NCBI RefSeq assembly: GCF_946479415.1
Contig: NZ_CAMLFY010000029.1
Coordinates: forward strand, 1 to 41,775
Length of the DNA: 41,775 bases
Reading direction: 5' to 3'
DNA from: an uncultured Shinella sp.
GTDB lineage: Bacteria > Pseudomonadota > Alphaproteobacteria > Rhizobiales > Rhizobiaceae
Position 1 is the first letter of the stretch, and the number at the start of each line of letters is the position of its first letter. This document shows positions 22,755-31,831 of this stretch, one piece after another. The position numbers were made by a program, and so were the translations under genes. A model generated the notes under the pieces. The model did no database searches. It was not told where the DNA came from and saw only the letters and a program-made list of their open reading frames with translations.

Positions 22755-24140
22755 GTGTCCATTCTTCGTCGAACCGCCCTTGCTCTCGCGCTCGCCTCCG
22801 CAGCCTTCGTCCTCCCGCAGGGTGTCAACGCCGAAACGCTGGCCGGCGCGATGGCCAAGGCCTATGAGAACAATCCGGACCTGAATGCCGCCCGTGCCTC
22901 GTTGCGCGCCATCGACGAGAACGTCACCATCGCCAAGGCGGGCTACCGGCCGCGTGTCAGCGCGGTATCGGAATATGAGGTCACGGGCATTCGGCGCGAC
23001 AAATCACCCTTCCCGGGGATGTCTCGAGAGTCGAAGCAACTTACCTCCAGTCACGGCATCACCGTCACCCAGCAGATTTTCGATGGCTTCCAGACGTTGA
23101 ACCGCGTGAAAGCGGCGGAGCTGAACGTTCTGGCAAGCCGCGAGCAACTGCGTGCCAACGAAATCTCCATCCTGCTGGCGGCCGTCGAATCCTACACCAA
23201 TATCGCCCGCGACCAGCAGGTCGTCGCCATCCGCAAGCAGAACCTCGCGTTCCTGCGTGAACAGCTCAAGGCCGAGAACGCGCGCCTCGATGTCGGGGAA
23301 GGCACGCGCACGGACGTGAGCCTCGCCGAGGCCGAGCTTGCTGCCGCCAAGGCCCTGCTGACGGCGGCTGTTTCCCAGCTCAAGCAGAGCGAGGCGGCCT
23401 ATGTGCAGATCGTCGGCGTCGCACCGTCGGGAATTAAGCAGCCCTCCGCCGCAAAGAAGGCGATGCCGGCGTCGCTCGATGCCGCAGTCGCGATGGGCTA
23501 TCAGGAAAATCCGACCATTCTTTCGGCCATGCGCAGCGCCGATGCGGCCGGCTACAATGTGCGGGTGGCCGAAGGCACGATGTTGCCGGGCGTTTCGCTG
23601 CAAGGTGATCTTTACAAGTCCGTGAACGATGCGGCCGGGCCGGCCGACAATCTGACCGGTTCGCTCTCGGCCCGTGTCGTGGTTCCGCTCTATCAGGGCG
23701 GCGCCGAATACGGCCAGATCCGCCAGGCCAAGGAACAACTTGGTCAGAGGCAGATCCTCATCGATTCCGCGCGCCTGGAAGTCCAGCGCACCATCGTGTC
23801 CGCCCATGCGCAGTATGAGGCGTCGGTCGCCGCCATTTCGGCGATCCGTCAGCAGATCGACGCCGCCAACATGGCGCTGGCCGGCGTCGTGGAAGAGCGC
23901 AATGTCGGCCAGCGTACGACGCTCGACGTGCTGAATGCCCAGCAGAACGTTCTCGATGCGAAGGAAAGCCTCGTCGCCTCGCAGCGCGATGCCGTCGTCG
24001 CCAGCTATTCGCTGATCGCGGCCATGGGCGCGTTGACGGTGCGCAGCCAGGGGCTGGAGGTCACCGAATACCGCGCCGAGCGCCATTACGAGAAGGTCAA
24101 GGACAAGTGGTTCGGCCTTCGCACGGTCGACAGCGACTGA
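22755..24140 (+). CDS. tolC: TolC-family outer membrane channel
   Basis: A 461-residue TolC-type outer membrane efflux protein, the exit duct for type I secretion and drug export. A signal peptide (SILRRTALALALASAAFVLPQGVNA) leads to two repeated halves. Each half has long alpha-helical stretches and a beta-strand segment: VTQQIFDGFQTLNRVKAAE in the first, and ARVVVPLYQGGAEYGQIRQAKE in the second. VGQRTTLDVLNAQQNVLDAKESLV is a strong TolC motif. The start is a GTG at 22755 with GGAG 9 bases before. Rhizobial TolC acts in exoenzyme and polysaccharide-modifying enzyme secretion and in resistance; no partner genes are nearby. Confidence 0.93.
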   Translation: MSILRRTALALALASAAFVLPQGVNAETLAGAMAKAYENNPDLNAARASLRAIDENVTIAKAGYRPRVSAVSEYEVTGIRRDKSPFPGMSRESKQLTSSHGITVTQQIFDGFQTLNRVKAAELNVLASREQLRANEISILLAAVESYTNIARDQQVVAIRKQNLAFLREQLKAENARLDVGEGTRTDVSLAEAELAAAKALLTAAVSQLKQSEAAYVQIVGVAPSGIKQPSAAKKAMPASLDAAVAMGYQENPTILSAMRSADAAGYNVRVAEGTMLPGVSLQGDLYKSVNDAAGPADNLTGSLSARVVVPLYQGGAEYGQIRQAKEQLGQRQILIDSARLEVQRTIVSAHAQYEASVAAISAIRQQIDAANMALAGVVEERNVGQRTTLDVLNAQQNVLDAKESLVASQRDAVVASYSLIAAMGALTVRSQGLEVTEYRAERHYEKVKDKWFGLRTVDSD

Positions 24141-24301
24141 ACGACGGCGGCCTTGCCCTTGTAGGGGCAAACAAATCTGTGCATCACTCTTAACACATGA
24201 TTCGCGGCGATTTAGTTCGCCGCCGAACTCGCCTAGGGTTTTGCGGATGTCCGGCAGGTCTTGGTGCCATGCCGCAGACGCCGCAGAGAACGGGGATAGA
24301 A

Positions 24302-25081
24302 ATGGCTCAGCCAAGTGTAGCGCGTGAACCGTCCATGGATGAGATCCTGGCGTCCATCCGCAAGATCATCGAGAACAACGAAGCCCAGCCGGATTTTGCT
24401 GCCGACGCGCAGGAGGACGAAGGGTTCGACATCTCGACCGAAAGCGATACCAGCCTTCTCGATCATCCCTCCGTCGTGGAGCAGTTCCACGTCGAGGAAA
24501 CCCGTTCCGCCTCGCTTCGGTCTCTTGCGCGCGCTGAACCTCTACAGAGTGCCAGCCCGCCGGCACAGTCGCTGGCCGATGTCGCAGCGCGTGTTAAAGC
24601 CGCGTCCGAGCGTCATATTGCTGCCAACCGCGAGCCGTCGACAGAGCGCGAGGTGTTCGCCGCTGAATCGGCGCAGGTTGTTGCGTGCGAAGAAAGCCCT
24701 GTTGTCACGGCACGCGTTGCCGCTACGGCGCGCCGTTTCGCGCCGTTGAGCGACGCTATCGAGGCTGCTAGTGAGAAAGTCGAGACCGCGGCTTCCCGTA
24801 GTGAACTGGACCAGGTTTCCGTGGTCGAGCCGATTGAAGACAGCCCCGTCAGCCGCGAGATCGCCGCTCTCGTGTCGCCCGCCGTCAGCGAACGTGTCGC
24901 GCAGTCTTTCGGCGCGCTTGCGGAAGCCGTCGATGCCGGCCCGCGCCGTTCCTTCGACGAGATCGCCGAGGACATGCTGCGCCCGATGCTGCAGGAATGG
25001 CTCGACGACAACCTGCCAACCCTCGTGGAACGGCTGGTGCGTGAGGAAATCGAACGGGTGGCGCGCGGCCCGCGCCGCTGA
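24302..25081 (+). CDS. popZ: PopZ-type polar organising protein (DUF2497)
   Basis: A 259-residue protein with the bipartite layout of alphaproteobacterial PopZ. A short N-terminal helix (EPSMDEILASIRKIIEN, residues 8-24) is the client-binding part. An acidic, low-complexity linker follows from about 25 to 215. The C-terminal helices (SFDEIAEDMLRPMLQEWLDDNLPTLVERLVREEIERVARG) drive oligomerisation. PopZ forms a pole matrix that holds ParB-parS and cell-cycle kinases; in Agrobacterium it marks the growing pole. The linker here is rich in Ser, Ala, Glu and Val more than proline. GGGGATAGAA precedes the ATG at 24302. A terminator separates it from valS. Confidence 0.9.
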   Translation: MAQPSVAREPSMDEILASIRKIIENNEAQPDFAADAQEDEGFDISTESDTSLLDHPSVVEQFHVEETRSASLRSLARAEPLQSASPPAQSLADVAARVKAASERHIAANREPSTEREVFAAESAQVVACEESPVVTARVAATARRFAPLSDAIEAASEKVETAASRSELDQVSVVEPIEDSPVSREIAALVSPAVSERVAQSFGALAEAVDAGPRRSFDEIAEDMLRPMLQEWLDDNLPTLVERLVREEIERVARGPRR

Positions 25082-25112
25082 CCGACGCCGCCATTCTTCA
25101 AAAGATGAATTG

Positions 25113-25146
25113 AGCCGCGCCGGGCACCCGGCGCGGCTTTTCTTCT
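25113..25146 (+). terminator. Terminator of popZ
   Basis: GCCGCGCCGGG pairs with CCCGGCGCGGC around a very small loop, followed by TTTTCTT. It lies 32 bases after the popZ stop. Confidence 0.85.
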
Positions 25147-25217
25147 GATATTGTTGACTCCATGCCGGCCATCCGGTTTACAAAACCCAACCGATAAACA
25201 GCAGGCCACGCACGAAA

Positions 25218-28145
25218 ATGCTTGAAAAAACCTATGATTCCGCAGCGGTCGAGCCGCGCATCGCCAAAACGTGGGAAGAGGCGGATGCCTTCCGCGCCGG
25301 CGAGGGTGCCAAGCCCGGCGCCGAAACCTTCACCATCGTGATCCCGCCGCCGAACGTTACGGGTTCGCTGCATATGGGCCATGCGCTCAACAATACGCTG
25401 CAGGACATCATGGTCCGCTTCGAGCGCATGCGCGGCAAGGACGTGCTGTGGCAGCCGGGCATGGACCATGCCGGCATCGCGACCCAGATGGTCGTCGAGC
25501 GTAAGCTCGCCGCCGAAAAGCTGCCGGGCCGTCGCGAGATGGGCCGTGAAGCCTTCATCGACAAGGTCTGGGAGTGGAAGGCTGAGTCGGGCGGCCTGAT
25601 CTTCAACCAGCTGAAGCGCCTCGGCGCCTCCTGCGACTGGTCGCGCGAACGCTTCACCATGGACGAGGGCCTGTCCGAAGCCGTGCTCGAAGTCTTCGTC
25701 TCCCTCTACAAGGAAGGCCTGATCTATCGCGGCAAGCGTCTCGTCAACTGGGACCCGAAATTCGAAACGGCGATTTCCGATCTCGAAGTCGAGAACAAGG
25801 AATCCGACGGCCATATGTGGCACTTCAAGTACCCGCTGGCTGACGGTGCGACCTACACCTATGTCGAGAAGGATGCAGACGGCAACGTCACCTTCCAGGA
25901 AGAGCGCGACTATATCTCGATCGCGACGACCCGTCCCGAGACGATGCTGGGCGACGGCGCGGTTGCCGTTCATCCGACCGACGAGCGTTATGCGCCGATC
26001 GTCGGCAAGCTTTGCGAAATCCCGGTTGGCCCGAAGGAACACCGCCGCCTGATCCCGATCATCACCGACGAATATCCGGAGAAGGATTTCGGCTCGGGTG
26101 CGGTCAAGATCACCGGCGCGCATGACTTCAACGACTACCAGGTCGCCAAGCGCAACAACATTCCGCTCTACCGCCTGATGGACACGCAGGCCGCGATGCG
26201 CGCCGATGGCGAGCCCTATGCGGTTTATGCCGCGCAGGCGCTCGATATCGCCAAGTCCGGCCATGTGCCCGGCGAAGCAGAGGTCGACGATATCAACCTC
26301 GTTCCCGATGAGTATCGCGGTCTCGATCGCTACGAGGCGCGCAAGCGCATCGTCGATGCCATCAATGCCGAGGGCCTTGCCGTTACCGTCAAGGATGCCG
26401 AAGGCAACGACATTCCCTATGTCGAGAACAAGAAGGTCATGCAGCCCTTCGGCGATCGTTCCGGCGTCGTCATCGAGCCGATGCTGACGGACCAGTGGTT
26501 CGCCGACGCCAAGACGCTGGCGCAGCCCGCCATCGCCTCCGTTCGCGAGGGCCGCACCAATTTCGTTCCGAAGAACTGGGAAAAGACCTATTTCGAATGG
26601 ATGGAAAACATCGAGCCGTGGTGCATTTCGCGCCAGCTCTGGTGGGGCCACCAGATTCCGGCCTGGTACGGTCCGGATGGTCAGGTCTTCGTCGAAAAGA
26701 CCGAGGAAGAGGCCCTGCACGCCGCCATCCAGCATTACATCGCCCATGAAGGCCCGTGGAAGGCCTGGGTCGAGGAAAAGCTCGAGAACTTCGCGCCCGG
26801 CGAGATCCTGACGCGCGACGAGGATGTGCTCGACACGTGGTTCTCCTCCGCGCTCTGGCCGTTCTCGACGCTCGGCTGGCCGGAAAAGACACCGGAACTG
26901 GCGAAATACTACCAGACCGACGTGCTGGTCACCGGCTTCGACATCATCTTCTTCTGGGTCGCCCGCATGATGATGATGGGCCTGCACCTCATGAAGGATG
27001 AGCTCGGTAATCCGGTCGAGCCGTTCCACACCGTCTATGTCCACGCCCTCGTGCGCGACAAGAACGGGCAGAAGATGTCGAAGTCGAAGGGCAACGTCAT
27101 CGACCCGCTCGAGCTGATCGACGAATACGGTGCGGACGCGCTGCGCTTCACGCTGGCCATCATGGCCGCGCAGGGCCGCGACGTGAAGCTCGATCCGGCG
27201 CGCATTGCCGGTTACCGCAACTTCGGCACCAAGCTTTGGAACGCCACGCGCTTTGCCGAAATGAACGGCGTTGCCTCGGATCCGAAATTCGTGCCGGAGA
27301 CGGCGTCGTTGACCATCAACCGCTGGATCCTGACGGAACTCGCCCGCACCGCGCGCGACGTTACGGAAGCCATCGAGACCTACCGCTTCAACGATGCGGC
27401 CGGTACGCTCTACCGCTTCATCTGGAACCAGTTCTGCGACTGGTATCTGGAGCTGCTGAAGCCGGTCTTCTCCGGTGAGGATGAGGCGGCCAAGGCGGAA
27501 TCGCAGGCCTGCGCGGCTTACGTTCTGGAAGAGACCTACAAGCTGCTGCATCCCTTCATGCCCTTCATGACGGAAGAGCTGTGGGCGCATACGGCGGGTG
27601 AGGGCAAGAACCGCGACAATCTGATCTGCCATGCCGAATGGCCGGCCCCGGCTTACGGTGACGACGCCGCGGCCGACGAGATCAACTGGCTGATCGACCT
27701 CGTGTCCGGCATCCGCTCGGTCCGCGCCGAGATGAACGTGCCGCCGAGCGCCACGGCGCCGCTCATCGTGGTCGGTGCGAATGCACTGACCCAGAAGCGG
27801 CTTGCAACGCATGACAGCGCGATCCGTCGCCTGGCGCGCGTCTCCGAGATCGGTCTTGAGGGCACGGCCCCGAAGGGCGCCGCCCAGATCGTCGTCGGCG
27901 AGGCCACCGCCTGCCTGCCGCTTGGCAACCTGATCGATCTCGGCGCCGAAAAGGCGCGCCTCGAAAAGGCGATCGAGAAGGCGAAGGCGGAAGCCGGCCG
28001 TATTCAGGGCAAGCTCTCGAACGAAAAATTCGTCGCCAACGCCAAGCCCGAAGTGGTGGAAGCCGAACGCGAGCGTTTTGCCGAACTGGAGCAGCAGCTC
28101 GCCAGCCTCGCCGTTGCATTGACCCGGGTCAGCGAAGCCGGTTGA
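25218..28145 (+). CDS. valS: Valyl-tRNA synthetase
   Basis: A 975-residue class I aminoacyl-tRNA synthetase charging tRNA-Val. The HIGH motif is HMGH at 52-55 and the KMSKS motif is at 619-623. The editing (CP1) domain includes SIATTRPETMLGDGAVAVHPTDERY. C-terminal to about residue 900 is a coiled coil rich in Lys, Glu and Ala (EKARLEKAIEKAKAEAGRIQGKLSNEKFVANAKPEVVEAERE) as expected for ValRS. The architecture is complete. The ATG at 25218 fits family length. It is flanked by terminators on both sides, so it is a single-gene unit. Confidence 0.96.
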   Translation: MLEKTYDSAAVEPRIAKTWEEADAFRAGEGAKPGAETFTIVIPPPNVTGSLHMGHALNNTLQDIMVRFERMRGKDVLWQPGMDHAGIATQMVVERKLAAEKLPGRREMGREAFIDKVWEWKAESGGLIFNQLKRLGASCDWSRERFTMDEGLSEAVLEVFVSLYKEGLIYRGKRLVNWDPKFETAISDLEVENKESDGHMWHFKYPLADGATYTYVEKDADGNVTFQEERDYISIATTRPETMLGDGAVAVHPTDERYAPIVGKLCEIPVGPKEHRRLIPIITDEYPEKDFGSGAVKITGAHDFNDYQVAKRNNIPLYRLMDTQAAMRADGEPYAVYAAQALDIAKSGHVPGEAEVDDINLVPDEYRGLDRYEARKRIVDAINAEGLAVTVKDAEGNDIPYVENKKVMQPFGDRSGVVIEPMLTDQWFADAKTLAQPAIASVREGRTNFVPKNWEKTYFEWMENIEPWCISRQLWWGHQIPAWYGPDGQVFVEKTEEEALHAAIQHYIAHEGPWKAWVEEKLENFAPGEILTRDEDVLDTWFSSALWPFSTLGWPEKTPELAKYYQTDVLVTGFDIIFFWVARMMMMGLHLMKDELGNPVEPFHTVYVHALVRDKNGQKMSKSKGNVIDPLELIDEYGADALRFTLAIMAAQGRDVKLDPARIAGYRNFGTKLWNATRFAEMNGVASDPKFVPETASLTINRWILTELARTARDVTEAIETYRFNDAAGTLYRFIWNQFCDWYLELLKPVFSGEDEAAKAESQACAAYVLEETYKLLHPFMPFMTEELWAHTAGEGKNRDNLICHAEWPAPAYGDDAAADEINWLIDLVSGIRSVRAEMNVPPSATAPLIVVGANALTQKRLATHDSAIRRLARVSEIGLEGTAPKGAAQIVVGEATACLPLGNLIDLGAEKARLEKAIEKAKAEAGRIQGKLSNEKFVANAKPEVVEAERERFAELEQQLASLAVALTRVSEAG

Positions 28146-28502
28146 TTCTAATCTTCGCGTGTAAATTCGTCAGAAAACCGCGTCGGCGACCCCGGCGCGG
28201 TTTTTTATTCGCCTCGTGGCTGCAAAATTCCCATTGTGGTCGAAATGTGACATGCTGCCTTAATAAGGGAATAATTGACTGTAGTTTGAGATATTTTGGC
28301 GAAATTGTGGAAATTTTTTCCCGGCGATGCGATTGCTGAGGTGCTTCAGAGAAATCTTACGTAATTCTGTGGGCACGGATCGGAAATCACAGGCAAGAAG
28401 TGGGGTTTGCCAAGGCGGCGTGCGTCTTCGATAGTCATTCTTGGAGAGGCGCGGGACAGAGGCGGTCGTGCCTGCGCAAGACTTATGCAGGGGAGGTTTT
28501 GC
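28146..28502. other. AT-rich intergenic region before the FadL-type gene
   Basis: This 357-base stretch holds the valS terminator at its left end and a strong ribosome site (GGGGAGG) at its right end. The middle is markedly more AT-rich than the rest of the window. I see no convincing promoter hexamer pair, repeat or RNA in it. Confidence 0.5.
28174..28209 (+). terminator. Terminator of valS
   Basis: AACCGCG and CGCGGTT-type arms enclose an inner CGG/CCG pairing and are followed by six T. It starts about 28 bases after the valS stop. Confidence 0.75.
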
Positions 28503-29795
28503 ATGTTTGGAAAGAATTTTGGCCGTGGGCTGATGGCGGCAAGCGCGCTGTTTGCGGCGACATCGGCACATGCCGGCGGTCTGGAACGCGGCGGCTACAA
28601 TATCGATCTGCTGTTCGATCCGTCGGATTACGCGTTTGAAAGCGCGGTGACCTATGTCAATCCGCAGCGTGAATTGAACAATGTCCGAGACTCAATTCCT
28701 CTTCCCGTAACCTCAGGTGGTGATGGGGATTTGAGCGGTCGTCCGTCGGATGGCATCCGCGACACAGAAGGCTATTGGGTTCCACGCATCGGATTTAAGG
28801 CAGCGTTCGGCGAAGCGATCGACTGCATGGCTGACTACTCTCAACCATGGGGCGCTCACAGTAATCCAGGCAGCGACTGGGCTGGTGCCAACGACAACAT
28901 CGAAACCAAGATCACGAGCAACAATTACGCGGCGACCTGCTCTTATTCTTTCGATATGGGGCAAGGAAAGCTCCGCTTGATTGGTGGGGGCTTCTATCAG
29001 GAAGTGTCCGGATTCAAGGACCGTCTGGTTGCTGATCTCAGCCCGCTTGGCTTGCCCTTGTCTGGTGTGGGGCGTCTCAAGCTGGAAGGCGACGGTTGGG
29101 GTTGGCGTGCCGGTGCGGCCTATGAAATTGAGGAATATGCTCTTCGGACGAGCCTCGTCTATAATAGCGCCGTAAAACTGGACGATATCACGGGTACGCT
29201 GGACCTGACGCAGCTTCCACCGAGTGCCACGAACCCGCTGGCGGGTGTGTCGACGCCGGTCTACGGTTCTGCCGAGATGCCCGCTTCGCTTGAATTCAAG
29301 GTCCAAACGGGCGTAGCGCCCGATTGGCTTGTATTCGGTTCGGTCAAATGGACGGATTGGAGCACTTTGCAGAGCTTGCCGTTCTGCGCAGTGGCTACGC
29401 GTGGTCTTGTGTCGTGCAGCACACGGACGCCCGGCAATCCTGTCAGCGGTGAAGTGACGTCTCTTGACCTCCTTTACCGCGATGGTTGGACCGTATCGGG
29501 GGGCGTTGGACACAAATTCAACGATAATTGGAGCGGCGCTCTTAGCCTGACGTGGGATCGTGGTGTCAGCACCGGTGTTGGTGCGTTGACGGACACCTGG
29601 ACCCTTGGAACGGGCGTTTCCTACAAGCCGACCGAAAATGTTGAATTGCGTTTGGCCGGTGCGTTGGGCGTACTCACCAGCGGTTCGTCGGGTGTTGTGA
29701 CGAGCGAAGGCCGTGATTACGGCACGCGCGTCTCCTATGATTTCGGTACGGATATCGTGACGGCGATCTCGACGTCGCTCAAAGTGAAGTTCTGA
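28503..29795 (+). CDS. FadL/OmpP1-type outer membrane transporter
   Basis: A 430-residue outer membrane barrel protein of the OMPP1/FadL/TodX family, which admits hydrophobic compounds such as long-chain fatty acids. A signal peptide ends at SAHA|GG near residue 25. The mature N terminus (GLERGGYNIDLLFDPSDYAFES) is the family's conserved start. Alternating amphipathic strands follow to the C-terminal VTAISTSLKVKF, which ends in phenylalanine as in barrel proteins. FadL homologues in Sinorhizobium are known to let long-chain acyl-homoserine lactones in. The ATG at 28503 follows GGGGAGG. GC and codon use look lower than in the neighbours. A terminator follows. Confidence 0.9.
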   Translation: MFGKNFGRGLMAASALFAATSAHAGGLERGGYNIDLLFDPSDYAFESAVTYVNPQRELNNVRDSIPLPVTSGGDGDLSGRPSDGIRDTEGYWVPRIGFKAAFGEAIDCMADYSQPWGAHSNPGSDWAGANDNIETKITSNNYAATCSYSFDMGQGKLRLIGGGFYQEVSGFKDRLVADLSPLGLPLSGVGRLKLEGDGWGWRAGAAYEIEEYALRTSLVYNSAVKLDDITGTLDLTQLPPSATNPLAGVSTPVYGSAEMPASLEFKVQTGVAPDWLVFGSVKWTDWSTLQSLPFCAVATRGLVSCSTRTPGNPVSGEVTSLDLLYRDGWTVSGGVGHKFNDNWSGALSLTWDRGVSTGVGALTDTWTLGTGVSYKPTENVELRLAGALGVLTSGSSGVVTSEGRDYGTRVSYDFGTDIVTAISTSLKVKF

Positions 29796-30148
29796 TCGGC
29801 GGACCAGACAGCAGGAAAAAGGGCTCGGCGTCATCGCCGGGCCCTTTTTCTTGGTTAACACTTCGTTGCGCTGCCGCCAGCCTTATGGGGAAATCACAGC
29901 GAGACGTGAAAATATGTGACGGAATCGCAACACATTTTTTTCCAGAGTTTGCTACACCCCTAGGCAAGCGACGAAATGTCCATTTCCCGCCACAAACGGG
30001 GCGCAGCGATACGGATATGTAAACGCGTGAAACCGCGCTTAAGGAAACGATGAGCCAGCCGATGTCATTGCCGCCGGAAACCAGCACGGACCCCGTGCAT
30101 TCCCGGTTTGGGGCATGGCGAAAGGCCAGGCGCGGAATTGTTGAGTCG
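29796..30148. other. Intergenic region upstream of exoR
   Basis: This 353-base region holds the terminator of the FadL-type gene and the leader of exoR. An ATG at 30050 with AAGGA before it is in frame with exoR, but would put about 33 extra polar residues before the signal peptide. No ChvI-type or other operator could be recognised with confidence. Confidence 0.5.
29816..29850 (+). terminator. Terminator of the FadL-type gene
   Basis: AAAAAGGGC and CGGCG pair with CGCCG and GCCCTTTTT around TCAT, with one mismatch, and end in a T run. It lies 20 bases after the stop. Confidence 0.85.
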
Positions 30149-30952
30149 ATGCCGAAGTCCGAGTTGATGCCGATGAAACTATTGGTAATGGGCCTGTGTC
30201 TATCGCTTTCCTCCGGGATGGCGTCCCAGGCTTTCGCATTTGACACGCAATCCGGTGTCAGCCGGGAGAGCGGTCCGTTCGACCTCTTCAAATTCGGATT
30301 CTTCTCCTACAAGGAAGGCCGCAAGAGCGATGCCGTCGAGGCCTACCGCTATGCGGCGGAAAAGGGCCATACCGGATCGCGCTGGGCGCTCGCCAACATG
30401 TATGCCGACGGCGACGGCGTGCCGGAGAACGATCTCGAAGCCTTCAAGATTTACAGCGAGATCGCCCAGGCCGGCGTGGAGCCGGGCTCGGAAGACACCG
30501 GCTACTTCGCCAATGCGCTGATCGCGCTGGCCGGCTACTATCGTCGCGGCATCGCCGACAGCCCCGTCAAGATCGATCTTTCACAGGCCCGCCAGCTCTA
30601 TTTCCAGGCCGCCTCTGCCTTCGGCCTTCCGGAGGCGCAGTTCCAGCTCGGCCGCATGATGCTGACCGGCGAGGGCGGCTCCGTCAGCGTCCACCAGGCC
30701 AAGAAGTGGCTGAACCGCGCCCGCAACAACGGTCATGTCGGTGCGCTCGGCCTTTTCGGCAACATCATCTTCCAGGAAGGCGATGCGGCCCGCGGCCTTG
30801 CTTTCATGATCGCCGCGCTGAACCATTGCCCGCCGAAAGATTGCGGCTGGCTGCAGGCCACGCAGGAAGAAGCCTTCTCCGTGGCGAGCGAGGAAGACCG
30901 TCGCAAAGGCGTGGCGCTCGCACAGAACATTCGCTTCAATTCGGGCGAATAG
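30149..30952 (+). CDS. exoR: Exopolysaccharide regulator ExoR
   Basis: A 267-residue periplasmic regulator that in Sinorhizobium and Agrobacterium binds the sensor kinase ExoS/ChvG and keeps the ExoS/ChvI system off, thereby limiting succinoglycan and switching on motility. A signal peptide ends near residue 30 (SQAFA). The mature part has Sel1-like repeats: DAVEAYRYAAEKGHTGSRWALANMYADGDG, then QARQLYFQAASAFGLPEAQFQLGRMMLTGEGG, and HQAKKWLNRARNNGHVGALGLFGNIIFQEG. The 30149 start is chosen because the length and signal peptide match known ExoR proteins. The better-spaced ribosome site before 30050 suggests an alternative. Low pH proteolysis of ExoR is its known release mechanism. Confidence 0.93.
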   Translation: MPKSELMPMKLLVMGLCLSLSSGMASQAFAFDTQSGVSRESGPFDLFKFGFFSYKEGRKSDAVEAYRYAAEKGHTGSRWALANMYADGDGVPENDLEAFKIYSEIAQAGVEPGSEDTGYFANALIALAGYYRRGIADSPVKIDLSQARQLYFQAASAFGLPEAQFQLGRMMLTGEGGSVSVHQAKKWLNRARNNGHVGALGLFGNIIFQEGDAARGLAFMIAALNHCPPKDCGWLQATQEEAFSVASEEDRRKGVALAQNIRFNSGE

Positions 30953-30967
30953 CGCAAACCATTGAAA

Positions 30968-30996
30968 TCAGGGTGGGGCGGTTGATCGCCCCCTGA
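30968..30996. terminator. Hairpin between convergent exoR and xth
   Basis: TCAGGG and GGGGCG pair with CGCCCC and CCTGA, bulging one or two bases, around GTTGAT. Neither strand has a clear T run, so termination strength is uncertain. Confidence 0.45.
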
Positions 30997-30997
30997 A

Positions 30998-31807
30998 CTA
31001 CGCGGCCGCCGGCAGCGCGTAGTCGAGCACGGCCACGACCGGAACGTGGTCCGACGGTTTTTCCCAATTGCGCACGTGCTTTTCCACGGCTGTCGAGACG
31101 AGCCGGTCGGAGGCTTCGGCCGACAGCATGAGGTGGTCGATGCGGATGCCGTTGTTCTTCGGCCAGGCGCCGGCCTGGTAATCCCAGAACGTATAGAGCG
31201 GCGTCGCATCTGAGGAGGCGCGCACGGCGTCCGTGAGGCCGAGATTTTCGAGCCGGCGGAAGGCCTGGCGGGTCGGCGGCAGGTAGAGCGCATCGCGCTC
31301 CCAGACCTTCACGTCCCAGCAATCGTGCGGTTCGGGAATGACATTGTAGTCGCCGGCGAGGATCAGCGGCTCCTCGAGCGCCAGGCGGTCCTCGGCAAAG
31401 GCGATGAGGCGATCCATCCAGGAGAGCTTGTAGGGATATTTGACCGGATCCTCCGGCGGATTGCCGTTCGGCAGGTAGAGGCAGCAGAAGCGGATTACGC
31501 CGCCCTCGACGGAAAAGACGCCCTCGATGAAGCGGGATTGCTCGTCGCCTTCACCGCCCGGCAGCCCGCGCGTCACTTCGTCGGGGCGCATCTTGGAAAG
31601 CAGCGCGACGCCGTTGAAGCCCTTCTGGCCATGCGTCTCGATGTGATAGCCGAGCGCCTCGATCTCGGCGCGGGGAAAGCCCTCATCGACCGTCTTGATC
31701 TCCTGCAGGCCGACGATATCGGGGTTCGATTCCTTCAGCCAGGCGACGAGATTGTCGATGCGCGCCCGCACGCCGTTGATGTTCCAGGTGGCAATCTTGA
31801 TCGGCAT
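30998..31807 (-). CDS. xthA: Exodeoxyribonuclease III
   Basis: A 269-residue AP endonuclease / 3'-5' exonuclease of the endonuclease-exonuclease-phosphatase family, acting in base excision repair. The catalytic elements are visible: ATWNINGVRARI at the start, the metal-binding E36 in LQEIKT, AGDYNVIPEPHD in the middle, and SDHVPVVA near the end with the catalytic histidine. Conserved QSRFIEGVF and NNGIRIDHLMLS agree. Length is usual. AGGAA precedes the ATG. It is 24 bases downstream of erpA, so the two may be cotranscribed. Confidence 0.95.
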   Translation of the reverse strand: MPIKIATWNINGVRARIDNLVAWLKESNPDIVGLQEIKTVDEGFPRAEIEALGYHIETHGQKGFNGVALLSKMRPDEVTRGLPGGEGDEQSRFIEGVFSVEGGVIRFCCLYLPNGNPPEDPVKYPYKLSWMDRLIAFAEDRLALEEPLILAGDYNVIPEPHDCWDVKVWERDALYLPPTRQAFRRLENLGLTDAVRASSDATPLYTFWDYQAGAWPKNNGIRIDHLMLSAEASDRLVSTAVEKHVRNWEKPSDHVPVVAVLDYALPAAA

Positions 31808-31831
31808 GCGGGGTTCCTGTGATATTAAATA

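Noticed and set aside
25098..27812. A 904-codon open frame on the minus strand opposite valS
   Set aside because: It mirrors a long GC-rich gene, has the low-complexity Arg/Asp/Gly composition of an antisense shadow and no domain. ValS on the other strand is complete.
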